A stretch of DNA of 64,000 bases from Shewanella halotolerans (GTDB lineage: Bacteria > Pseudomonadota > Gammaproteobacteria > Enterobacterales > Shewanellaceae): contig NZ_CP080417.1 of assembly GCF_019457535.1 (NCBI RefSeq), forward strand, positions 2,666,001-2,730,000, given 5' to 3'. Below the pieces are notes generated by a model that had not been told where the DNA came from, searched no databases, and saw only the letters and a list, made by a program, of their open reading frames with translations. Position numbers and translations under genes: made by a program. Below, piece after piece: positions 17,532-24,574 of this stretch (positions are counted from its first letter, which is position 1; the number at the start of each line of letters is the position of its first letter).

Positions 17532-17666
17532 ATCGCTTTCCTAAATACGTCTAACAGGCCTGGGCGTCTGCCACTACCTGATGATCTGCTATGTAAGTGA
17601 CAGCAAAAAACTCACATAATCATGGGTGAATGCATAGGCCCGCGGTGGCGAGCCTAAATAAGGGAA

Positions 17667-18857
17667 TTACACTTCGATAGCCATGGCCGTGGCTTCACCA
17701 CCGCCGATACAAAGTGATGCCACACCGCGCTTAAGGCCTCTGGCCTTCAGCGCGTGAATCAGCGTCACCAGTACGCGGGCACCCGAGCAGCCGATAGGAT
17801 GGCCAAGTGCACAGGCGCCGCCATTGACGTTGACCTTTGCCTCATCCAGGCCAAGTTCAGAGACGGCAAGCATGGTGACCATGGCGAAGGCTTCGTTGAT
17901 CTCAAACAGATCCACATCGTCTTTCGACCAGTTCACCTTATCCAGCAGCTTGTTCATGGCACCCACTGGCGCCGTGGTGAACATAGAAGGCTCTTGTGAA
18001 TGGGTAGTATGGCCCTTGATAGTGGCCAGTACTTCTAGACCGCGCTTGCTCGCCTCGTCTGCACTCATCAGCATCAGCACCGCTGCGCCGTCTGAGATAG
18101 AGCTTGAGTTAGCGGCCGTGATGGTGCCATTTTTGGCAAAAGCGGGACGCAGAGTTGGGATCTTCTCGGGTCTTGCGTTGCCAGGCTGCTCGTCGGTATC
18201 GACAACAAGATCGCCTTTACGGCTTGCCACGGTAACCGGCACTATCTCTTCCTTGAATGCGCCAGATTCGATGGCGGCGTTAGCTTTTTGCAGCGAGCTC
18301 AGGGCGAAGTTGTCCATCGCCTCACGGGTAATACCAAAATCATCGGCCGTCTTCTGGGCAAAGGTGCCCATGGCGCCGCCTGTGTAAGCATCTTCCAGAC
18401 CATCGAGGAACATGTGATCCAGCACCTTGCCATGACCCATGCGCATGCCGCCACGAGCCTTATCCAGCAGGTAAGGCGCCTGGCTCATGCTCTCCATACC
18501 ACCGGCGATCACGACATCTGCGCTACCGGCCTTGATCAGGTCGTGAGCCAGCATGACTGTCTTCATGCCCGAACCACACACCTTGTTGACTGTGGTCGCG
18601 CCTACAGACTGGGGAAGATCCGCACCTAAGGTTGCCTGACGCGCCGGCGCCTGACCCAGGCCTGCCGGTAATACGCAGCCCATCAAGACTTCGTTGACAT
18701 CGCCACCCTGAACGCCGGCAGCGTCCATGAGTCCCTTGATCGCCGTGGCGGCGAGTGTCGGTGACGGCACGCTGGAAAGGGCTCCTTGGAATCCGCCCAT
18801 TGGGGTGCGTTTTGCCGCGACAATCACGATTTCTTGGTTAGTTTGCTCTGTACTCAT
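17667..18857 (-). CDS. Acetyl-CoA C-acyltransferase (thiolase)
   Basis: A 396-residue type II thiolase that splits 3-ketoacyl-CoA with CoA, giving acetyl-CoA and a shortened acyl-CoA; in this operon 2-methylacetoacetyl-CoA from isoleucine is a likely substrate. Nucleophilic Cys is in NKVCGSGMKTVM (near residue 90), His in NEAFAMVTM, and the second Cys in GGACALGHPIGCSGAR and the terminal CIGGGEATAM. An in-frame ATG exists four codons earlier, but GGAG is spaced correctly for the ATG at 18857, which gives the standard thiolase length. Confidence 0.93.
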   Translation of the reverse strand: MSTEQTNQEIVIVAAKRTPMGGFQGALSSVPSPTLAATAIKGLMDAAGVQGGDVNEVLMGCVLPAGLGQAPARQATLGADLPQSVGATTVNKVCGSGMKTVMLAHDLIKAGSADVVIAGGMESMSQAPYLLDKARGGMRMGHGKVLDHMFLDGLEDAYTGGAMGTFAQKTADDFGITREAMDNFALSSLQKANAAIESGAFKEEIVPVTVASRKGDLVVDTDEQPGNARPEKIPTLRPAFAKNGTITAANSSSISDGAAVLMLMSADEASKRGLEVLATIKGHTTHSQEPSMFTTAPVGAMNKLLDKVNWSKDDVDLFEINEAFAMVTMLAVSELGLDEAKVNVNGGACALGHPIGCSGARVLVTLIHALKARGLKRGVASLCIGGGEATAMAIEV

Positions 18858-18890
18858 CTTCCGCTCCATTCAAGGTACTTATGCGCTCAC

Positions 18891-18919
18891 ATCACACGCC
18901 TCCCCTTGGGGAGTGTGAT
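18891..18919 (-). promoter_or_regulatory. Leader hairpin of the valine-type operon
   Basis: ATCACAC (18891-18897) pairs with GTGTGAT (18913-18919), and inside it TCCCC pairs with GGGGA. The hairpin lies about 35 bases upstream of the thiolase start and downstream of the putative operator, so it is probably part of the mRNA leader. Confidence 0.6.
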
Positions 18920-18940
18920 CATGTTCAAATAATATCACTG

Positions 18941-18961
18941 TGACGTTTACGCGAACGTAAA
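18941..18961. promoter_or_regulatory. LiuR-like operator candidate
   Basis: The palindrome TTTACGCGAACGTAAA (18946-18961) has perfect 6-bp arms and is extended by TGACG on its left side. The form is close to the operators described for LiuR, the MerR-family regulator of branched-chain amino-acid catabolism in gammaproteobacteria. It lies about 85 bases upstream of the thiolase start, where a promoter would be expected. Confidence 0.6.
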
Positions 18962-19245
18962 GCAAGCATTAACTGGTCGAATTTCACTAACTTTAGTCTA
19001 ATGTCTTGTCAGGCTGAATTTACAGCTTGGCGACAAGATGCTGTTTTTGGTGGTGTGCGCAACAAGGGGAATAAGCTAGCCTGCTGCAGCAAAACATGAG
19101 TAAAGCGATTAAAAACAATAAGTAATGGATAGGAAAGGCAAGATGAAGCACTTTTTAGCAAGACATAAGTGACTATTTACTGGTAAAAATAAGGTTAAAA
19201 ATATAAGGCTATCAGCCTACTAGTTTCACATGGACGGGACGACTT
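18962..19245. other. Intergenic region between divergent thiolase operon and esterase gene
   Basis: The region is AT-rich and holds only very short frames (9 and 15 codons). No convincing hairpin terminator or RNA gene was seen. It must hold the promoter of the esterase gene, and a possible GGGACG ribosome-binding site precedes the ATG at 19246. Confidence 0.5.
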
Positions 19246-20568
19246 ATGACACCAATACCTACGACATCAGTACCTACGACATCAGTAACAACAAGAACAA
19301 ATACCCCTACAGCCATGGGAAAATGCCTTTTCCTCTGCGTCTGCCTGCTGATGCCCCTCACCCAGGCATGGGCCAAGACGCCAGCTAACGCAGACGTCAC
19401 AGCAAGTGGCAGTGCCATCATCGCGGGATACGAATATAGCCATGACTCGCGCGAGTTTAAGGCGCCAAGGCGCTACATGGTCTCCCTGCCCGAAGGCTAC
19501 CATGGCAACACGCGGCACTACCCCGTGCTCTATGTGGTGGATGCCGACTTTCAATTTCAACATGTATCAGCCCTGGCACTGCATCTGGCGCGCATGGGCA
19601 AAATAGCGCCCATGATAGTGGTGGGCATCGCCAATCAAGGCCAGAGCGATTATCTCTACGCCACCACCTGGAAGAGCGACGAGGGCGAGGCCTTTGGCGG
19701 CGCAGACACCTTCTATCGCTATCTGACCAAGGAGCTAGTACCCACTATTGACAAGCAGTTTCGCACTAATCCCCACAAGGCGCTGGCCGGCTACTCGCTG
19801 GGCGGCCTCTTCACCCTCTATGCCATGACACAAGTAAACAGCCCCTTCGATGCCTATCTGGCCATGAGTCCGAGCGTCTGGTATGACAAGATGCACTATA
19901 TCGAGTTACTCAAGCAGCGCTTGCAGAAAGCGCCCATCGAGGCGCCGCTGTTCTTGACCCTGGCTAATGAGCAGGAGATGGGGGTCGATGAATTGGTAGG
20001 TTCACTCAAAGGCTATGACGAGCAAAAGATCCACTGGCAGTTTAAGCAGTACCCGGACGAAAATCACTTCACCACCGCCCTGCCCGCACTCAATGACGGC
20101 CTGCTGTTTTTATCACCAGACTACGGCCTGGATGGCAGTGATATGCTGGCCCTTGGCGACTACCGCGCCGTGCTGGATTATTTTGCCAAGCGCAAGGCAA
20201 ACTGGGCCGGCTTTCACATCGAGTGGCTGCAGGCCTATCAGTTTGGCAAGTATCTGTTCTGGTCAAAGCAACTCGATAAACTTGATGCGATCTTAGCGGC
20301 GGTAAAGCAGGAATTTCCCGACTCGCTCACCATAGTGGCAGTGCAGGTGGCCAAGGGCTTTAACGTTAAGGGCGACGGTGCGCGGGCCAAGGCCCTGCTG
20401 GACAGCGTTGCTAAAGAGGGCGAAGCCTCACCCTACTGGCACAGGGAGATGAGTCTCTACTATCGATCTCAAGGCGATGAGGCAAACGCGCAGCGGCACC
20501 AACAAAAAGCCTTGGCGCTGGCTGAGCAGTATCGCCTCAACACCTGGGAGTTATGGGAACTGCAATAG
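19246..20568 (+). CDS. Exported esterase (alpha/beta hydrolase of the enterochelin-esterase/EstD type)
   Basis: The 440-residue protein has a secretion signal (MGKCLFLCVCLLMPLTQAWA, ending near residue 43), an alpha/beta-hydrolase domain of the putative-esterase family with the nucleophile S184 in GYSLGG and the histidine in ENHFTT near residue 283, and a C-terminal helical region (about 310-440) that looks like TPR-type repeats. It probably hydrolyses an ester bond of a small molecule in the periplasm. The start is ambiguous: the first 23 residues are Thr/Pro-rich and come partly from a 15-bp tandem repeat, so an ATG at 19315 is an alternative. Confidence 0.8.
   Translation: MTPIPTTSVPTTSVTTRTNTPTAMGKCLFLCVCLLMPLTQAWAKTPANADVTASGSAIIAGYEYSHDSREFKAPRRYMVSLPEGYHGNTRHYPVLYVVDADFQFQHVSALALHLARMGKIAPMIVVGIANQGQSDYLYATTWKSDEGEAFGGADTFYRYLTKELVPTIDKQFRTNPHKALAGYSLGGLFTLYAMTQVNSPFDAYLAMSPSVWYDKMHYIELLKQRLQKAPIEAPLFLTLANEQEMGVDELVGSLKGYDEQKIHWQFKQYPDENHFTTALPALNDGLLFLSPDYGLDGSDMLALGDYRAVLDYFAKRKANWAGFHIEWLQAYQFGKYLFWSKQLDKLDAILAAVKQEFPDSLTIVAVQVAKGFNVKGDGARAKALLDSVAKEGEASPYWHREMSLYYRSQGDEANAQRHQQKALALAEQYRLNTWELWELQ
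19256..19285 (+). repeat. 15-bp tandem duplication at the N terminus of the esterase
   Basis: TACCTACGACATCAG occurs twice in direct succession (19256-19270 and 19271-19285). The unit is five codons long, so reading frame is kept; it encodes two Pro-Thr-Thr-Ser motifs before the signal peptide. Confidence 0.8.
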
Positions 20569-20579
20569 TGGCTTTGCCT

Positions 20580-21266
20580 TTAAACTAAGGACATAAGGCT
20601 CACACCATCGAACAGCAGTGGTTGACCGAAACCGCGCAGCCCTGCCTTGGTGGCGATGACGGCATCCTCTTCACCACAGAGGATCAGCGGATACTCGGCC
20701 AGAGAAGCGGCCTCAAGCAGGCAAGCGGCCCTGACGCTAAGCGCTACGCCACCATCGCTCAGATCGCTATGGGGCAGAAACTGATAGGGAAGCAGCCCCA
20801 TACCATTCAAATCGCTCAGCCCCAGATGATTCTCATCGCCGCACAGGGGAGCACAGGCGATGCTTGGCGTCATCAGCATGGCGCCGGCGCTGAGCCCGAT
20901 TAAGATCCCGCCGCGATTGAGATATTCGGCAAACTCCGCCATCAGGCCGCGTTTCTGCACCTGAGCCAGAAATTGAAAGGTATCGCCGCCGGCAAGGTGA
21001 ATCGCCTGACAATTGAGTAATCTATCCAGCCCCGTCTGGGTATAGCCCTGCTCAAGATCCAAATAATGGCTAAGCGCCATACCTAAGCGGGCATACTGCG
21101 CCTGAGTCCCAAGGTAGTAGCTTTGCTCCGGCTCATGGCCCGAGGCCAGATAACCCAGGCTAGTGCTCTTATTAGCACCTTGGTTGAGCACAGAGGGACT
21201 AAGCACTGAGGTTATCGCCGCCTGGCTTGCCGCGCTGTTAAGATCGCTCATCAGCACCATAGTCAC
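20580..21266 (-). CDS. Peptidase S51 / class I glutamine amidotransferase-like protein
   Basis: A roughly 228-residue protein with the S51 (dipeptidase E/cyanophycinase-type) core: HLAGGDTFQF near residue 95, the nucleophile elbow GLSAGAM, and a downstream PLCGDENHLGL and PHSD segment. These enzymes hydrolyse dipeptides with N-terminal Asp or cyanophycin. The frame is open from an ATG at 21323, but AAGGAG sits eight bases before a GTG at 21266, which I use; an ATG at 21260 is an alternative. It converges with the esterase gene (11-bp gap) and follows the ABM gene in the same direction. Confidence 0.75.
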   Translation of the reverse strand: MTMVLMSDLNSAASQAAITSVLSPSVLNQGANKSTSLGYLASGHEPEQSYYLGTQAQYARLGMALSHYLDLEQGYTQTGLDRLLNCQAIHLAGGDTFQFLAQVQKRGLMAEFAEYLNRGGILIGLSAGAMLMTPSIACAPLCGDENHLGLSDLNGMGLLPYQFLPHSDLSDGGVALSVRAACLLEAASLAEYPLILCGEEDAVIATKAGLRGFGQPLLFDGVSLMSLV

Positions 21267-21347
21267 AGTTTCGTCTCCTTGTGAGGCTTGCCTTCCCAGG
21301 CAAATGTTCTGCTTAATTCTCAAAAAAGGCCTAGTTAAGTATTTGTC

Positions 21348-21635
21348 TTAGCCTTGATACTGACGCTTGATTGCCACCACCTCGACCTTATAACTCTCAT
21401 ACCAGGCCTCGCGGCCAAGTTGCTGGGCGATTCTATGTTCGCTGTCTTGTTTCCAGGCCAGAATATCGGCCTCGCTGCGCCAGTAGGAGATGGCAATCTC
21501 CTGCTCACCTTCGGTAACGGCAACGAAGTCCTGGCAGTGATACTTATCCATCGCCAACTGCCGCATCTTGGCGGCCATCTCGGCATATCTGGCATCTAAA
21601 CTGGCCACCTTGGCCCGAAAAATCACGGCAAACAT
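21348..21635 (-). CDS. Antibiotic-biosynthesis-monooxygenase (ABM) domain protein
   Basis: A 95-residue single-domain protein of the ABM dimeric alpha-beta barrel type: MFAVIFRAKV at the start, an EGEQEIAISYW core, and a WKQDSEHRIAQQLGREAWYESY segment. Members include heme-degrading and quinone-modifying monooxygenases as well as proteins of unknown activity; here the specific activity is unknown. It is likely co-transcribed with the kinase-like gene upstream (40-bp gap). Confidence 0.85.
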   Translation of the reverse strand: MFAVIFRAKVASLDARYAEMAAKMRQLAMDKYHCQDFVAVTEGEQEIAISYWRSEADILAWKQDSEHRIAQQLGREAWYESYKVEVVAIKRQYQG

Positions 21636-21675
21636 CTTGCTTCCTCAAGAGAATAAATCGGAAAGATTGTGGTCT

Positions 21676-22200
21676 TTACAGCTGCTGGAATTGACGCGCC
21701 ATCGCCTGGATCTGCTTAAGCCCCAGGCCGTGCTGATTACGCTCGGCGCACAGCGCCTGATGCGCCGCATCCTGCGGGTCACCAATCAGCAAAATACGCA
21801 CCTGATAACCCATCGCCTTGGCAGCGGCCTCATAGGCCATAAACTCCCAGTGGGCCATGTTGGTGTTATCGCAGATCACCACGGGCTCCTGGCGCGACAA
21901 GGCCTGAATGAAACCGGTAAGGTTAAGCTGATGATACTCAGACAACTTACTGGCATCGAAGCGATACTCGCCCGCGATGATAAAACGCTCGTCGGTAGAG
22001 AAGTAGCCGCGGCGGCGAATCGCCTCACCGTCGGGGCGAGCGGCAATGAAGCTATCGACCCAGTGACTCTTACCGCTCCCCGGCAGGCCGCGCATGATGA
22101 TCGCCAGCCGGCTGTTGAGACTGTCCGCCGCAGTTGCAGCATCTTCGGTCAACACTTCTTCCCCAGCGTTACACTCAAATTGGCTCACGCCTTGACTCAT
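21676..22200 (-). CDS. P-loop kinase-like ATP-binding protein (N4BP2/polynucleotide-kinase-like)
   Basis: A 174-residue AAA_33-type P-loop protein. Walker A is GLPGSGKSH (about residues 38-46), followed by an FSTDERF motif, a YRFD element, and VICDNTNMAHWE near residue 107. The FSTD...DNTN...W pattern is that of the P-loop domain in human N4BP2-like proteins and polynucleotide kinases, so a small-molecule or nucleic-acid kinase activity is plausible; the substrate is not known. Its start lies 8 bases after the cobB stop, suggesting translational coupling. Confidence 0.75.
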   Translation of the reverse strand: MSQGVSQFECNAGEEVLTEDAATAADSLNSRLAIIMRGLPGSGKSHWVDSFIAARPDGEAIRRRGYFSTDERFIIAGEYRFDASKLSEYHQLNLTGFIQALSRQEPVVICDNTNMAHWEFMAYEAAAKAMGYQVRILLIGDPQDAAHQALCAERNQHGLGLKQIQAMARQFQQL

Positions 22201-22208
22201 ACCTTAAC

Positions 22209-22955
22209 TCACACATTAGCGGCGCCAGATAAGGGCTGATCGCCAATCACCTCACCAGCAAGGATCTGCTCCACCAGTTGCGGCACTATCTCGCTGGCCT
22301 TGCCTTGCAGGTGATACTGGAACTGGCTGTGGCGATCCGCCGGCACCAGGTTGACCTCTACCGTCTGGGCGCCATGATGATTGGCGGTGTCGACGAAGCC
22401 CGCCGCCGGATAAACTGTGCCCGAGGTGCCGATGGCGATAAAGAGATCGCAGGTATCCAGCGCATGCTGTATGCGATCTAAGCCTATGGGCATCTCGCCG
22501 AACCAGACTACGTGAGGGCGCAGGCGCTGGGCGGGAATACAGCAGGTACAGGTATGGTTGACTCCAAAGTGATCGGTCAGCAGAAAGGTCTGATGAGAGC
22601 GCGGGCAACGTCCCTTGGTCAACTCACCATGCATATGCAGCAGACGACGAGAACCTGCACGCTCATGCAGATCGTCAATATTTTGCGTTACCACCAACAA
22701 CTGGCCATCGAACTCCTGCTCGAGCCTCGCCAGCGCCTTATGGGCGGCATTGGGTTCTATCTTGCCGTTGTGAAGCTGCTGCCAACGCTCGTTGTAGAAG
22801 CGCTCCACCATTTCCGGGTCGCGGGCATAACCTTCAGGCGTCGCCACGTCCTCGATTTTATGCTCTTCCCAAAGCCCATCTTGATCCCTAAAGGTTCTCA
22901 AGCCAGATTCCGCTGAGATCCCCGCCCCAGTTAACACTACGATCTGCCGATACAT
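22209..22955 (-). CDS. cobB: NAD-dependent protein deacylase (sirtuin, CobB)
   Basis: A 248-residue sirtuin that removes acyl groups from lysine using NAD+. NAD-binding GAGISAESGLRTFRD is at residues 10-24, TQNIDDLHERAG near 90-101, and the catalytic base H109 in LLHMHGEL. Zinc ligands are C117 and the CTCC pair further on. The Tyr-x-x-Arg pair Y54/R57 (FYNER) marks class III sirtuins, which also remove succinyl or malonyl groups. The family-specific VVWFGEMP motif is intact. It heads a minus-strand group with the kinase-like, ABM and S51 genes. Confidence 0.95.
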   Translation of the reverse strand: MYRQIVVLTGAGISAESGLRTFRDQDGLWEEHKIEDVATPEGYARDPEMVERFYNERWQQLHNGKIEPNAAHKALARLEQEFDGQLLVVTQNIDDLHERAGSRRLLHMHGELTKGRCPRSHQTFLLTDHFGVNHTCTCCIPAQRLRPHVVWFGEMPIGLDRIQHALDTCDLFIAIGTSGTVYPAAGFVDTANHHGAQTVEVNLVPADRHSQFQYHLQGKASEIVPQLVEQILAGEVIGDQPLSGAANV

Positions 22956-23265
22956 CCCTCTTCCTTATTTTTATGCTTTTGCGGGTCGCTATCGCCCACA
23001 GGATACAGGTTGACCAGATTTCATCCTGCCAGAGTTGCCGCCGTTAGGCTATTAGGCATTAGTCTCAATAACATTACAAAAAGTACGCGTTAAATTCAGC
23101 CTAAATCACACAGGTAGGGCCAATTTAGAACAAATTTCTGCCGATGCGAACAATATGCAAGATCAAAGGTTTAAGTTTTCAAATTCAACCCCTATAATGG
23201 TTCTCAACATCAACTACTGAACCACTATTGGCATTGCTAATGGTTCTTCAATCCAGAGATTAATA
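22956..23265. other. Intergenic region between cobB and fur (divergent)
   Basis: It carries the probable fur promoter (TATAAT at 23193-23198) and a Fur-box-like sequence that overlaps it. The cobB side shows no clear promoter consensus. No RNA gene was recognised. Confidence 0.55.
23192..23210. promoter_or_regulatory. Candidate Fur box overlapping the fur promoter
   Basis: ATAATGGTTCTCAACAT (23194-23210) matches the 19-bp Fur consensus at about 12 of 17 positions and overlaps the TATAAT hexamer at 23193-23198. It would allow autoregulation of fur. Confidence 0.45.
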
Positions 23266-23697
23266 ATGACAGATGGAAATCAAGCGCTAAAGAAAGCGGG
23301 ATTAAAGGTCACCTTACCACGAGTCAAGATCCTCGAGCTGATGCAGGAGCCCGAAAACCAGCATATCAGTGCAGAAGAACTATATAAGAAATTGCTCGAT
23401 ATTGGCGAAGAGATTGGACTGGCCACGGTATACCGTGTACTGAACCAGTTCGATGACGCGGGTATCGTCACCCGTCACCATTTCGAAAGCGGCAAGGCGG
23501 TATTTGAGCTGGCCTCGACCCACCATCATGATCATCTGGTGTGCCTCTCGTGTGGCAAGGTTATTGAGTTTTCTGACGAAGTGATCGAGAGACGCCAAGA
23601 CGAGATCGCCATGAAGCACAACATCAAGCTGACCAACCACAGCCTATACCTCTACGGTGTCTGCACCAACGACGAATGCGACCACGGCGACGAATAA
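23266..23697 (+). CDS. fur: Ferric uptake regulator Fur
   Basis: A 143-residue iron-responsive repressor. It has a winged-helix DNA-binding domain (1-82, including ISAEELYKKL and GLATVYRVLNQF), a histidine-rich metal region THHHDHL around residues 87-92, and structural zinc ligands in CLSCGK (about 93-97) and in CTNDEC near the C terminus. The length and all motifs fit gammaproteobacterial Fur. The gene stands alone, with its own promoter and a strong terminator after the stop. Confidence 0.97.
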   Translation: MTDGNQALKKAGLKVTLPRVKILELMQEPENQHISAEELYKKLLDIGEEIGLATVYRVLNQFDDAGIVTRHHFESGKAVFELASTHHHDHLVCLSCGKVIEFSDEVIERRQDEIAMKHNIKLTNHSLYLYGVCTNDECDHGDE

Positions 23698-23717
23698 TTC
23701 GTTGTTAAACAGCCGAT

Positions 23718-23750
23718 AAAGAAAAACCAGCATAATGCTGGTTTTTCTTT
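23718..23750. terminator. Terminator after fur
   Basis: Arms of 16 bases (AAAGAAAAACCAGCAT and its complement) face each other almost without a gap; the functional loop is CATAATG. The T-rich tract on the 3' side makes it a strong rho-independent terminator, also usable in the opposite direction. Confidence 0.93.
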
Positions 23751-23798
23751 ATCTTTTTGTATCTTTTTGTATCTTTTTTGTATCTTTTTTGTATCTAA
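23750..23798. repeat. TATCTTTTTTG microsatellite-like repeat
   Basis: About four successive copies of TATCTTTTTG or TATCTTTTTTG (10 or 11 bases) directly follow the fur terminator. They appear to be slippage copies of the terminator tail. Confidence 0.85.
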
Positions 23799-23853
23799 GG
23801 TTTATCTCTGGCGAGGACTAACGCCTTCATCACAACACCTTAGCCAAACCGTA

Positions 23854-24354
23854 TCACAACACCTTGTGAAATACGTTCACCTTGTGGCCCATGAACTTGC
23901 TGCGCTCACGCTCATTCATCCCCAGCTTACGCGCCACCCCTTCGGATCCCTTGTTGCCCAGCAGAATGAGCGCTATCGCCTCATCTATGCCGTGATCTTT
24001 AAAACGTGACAACGCCGCATGTCCTGCCTCACTGCCAATCCCCTTGCCCCAATATTCAGGCAGATAACGATAACCCAGCTCCACCTCATCAAACTCCTTG
24101 ATATAAGTGGGGCCGCAGAAGCCTATCACCTTGTTGTCAGCCTTGTGCTCTACCGCCCAGCGACCATAGCCACGCTCTCGATAGTTTTTCAGCAGCACAT
24201 TTTCCAGAATATCCTCTGCCTGCGAACGACAGGTCATGGGCGCGCCGGGAATATAGGTCAGCACCTCGGGAATGCTATTGAGCAGAAATAGACTCTCCAC
24301 ATCCTTGGCCTCGAATCGACGTAAAATCAGCCTCTCTGTTTCTGCGATGAACAT
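23854..24354 (-). CDS. GNAT family N-acetyltransferase (RimJ/RimL type)
   Basis: A 166-residue acetyltransferase. It begins TERLILRRFEAKDVESLF, as in the Acetyltransf_3 (RimJ/RimL) subgroup; the acetyl-CoA-binding region is YWGKGIGSEAGHAAL near residue 110, followed by NKGSEGVARKLGM. Such enzymes acetylate ribosomal proteins, amino-sugars or small molecules; the acceptor cannot be inferred here. It converges on fur and does not share a strand with neighbours. Confidence 0.88.
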   Translation of the reverse strand: MFIAETERLILRRFEAKDVESLFLLNSIPEVLTYIPGAPMTCRSQAEDILENVLLKNYRERGYGRWAVEHKADNKVIGFCGPTYIKEFDEVELGYRYLPEYWGKGIGSEAGHAALSRFKDHGIDEAIALILLGNKGSEGVARKLGMNERERSKFMGHKVNVFHKVL

Positions 24355-24574
24355 CTGTCACTCCTTTCTTTTCCCCCATCCAGCCCTTCAATATACCCAC
24401 TACAGAGTAGATTAGGAAGTCTTCATCTAAGTTCATGTCGGCAAAGCTTTACACTAAGCCCGTTTAAAATAAGCAAAATTCATCGCTCGCCACAGAGATG
24501 CCCGATTGCCAAAGCCGCCGCAATGACGTTCAATAGACAAATTATGATAAGTGTCTGCAATACAGGAATGCGTT

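Noticed and set aside
24551..24574. GTG start eight codons upstream for the glutamate-synthase-like gene
   Set aside because: The ATG at 24575 has a better-spaced AGGA site.
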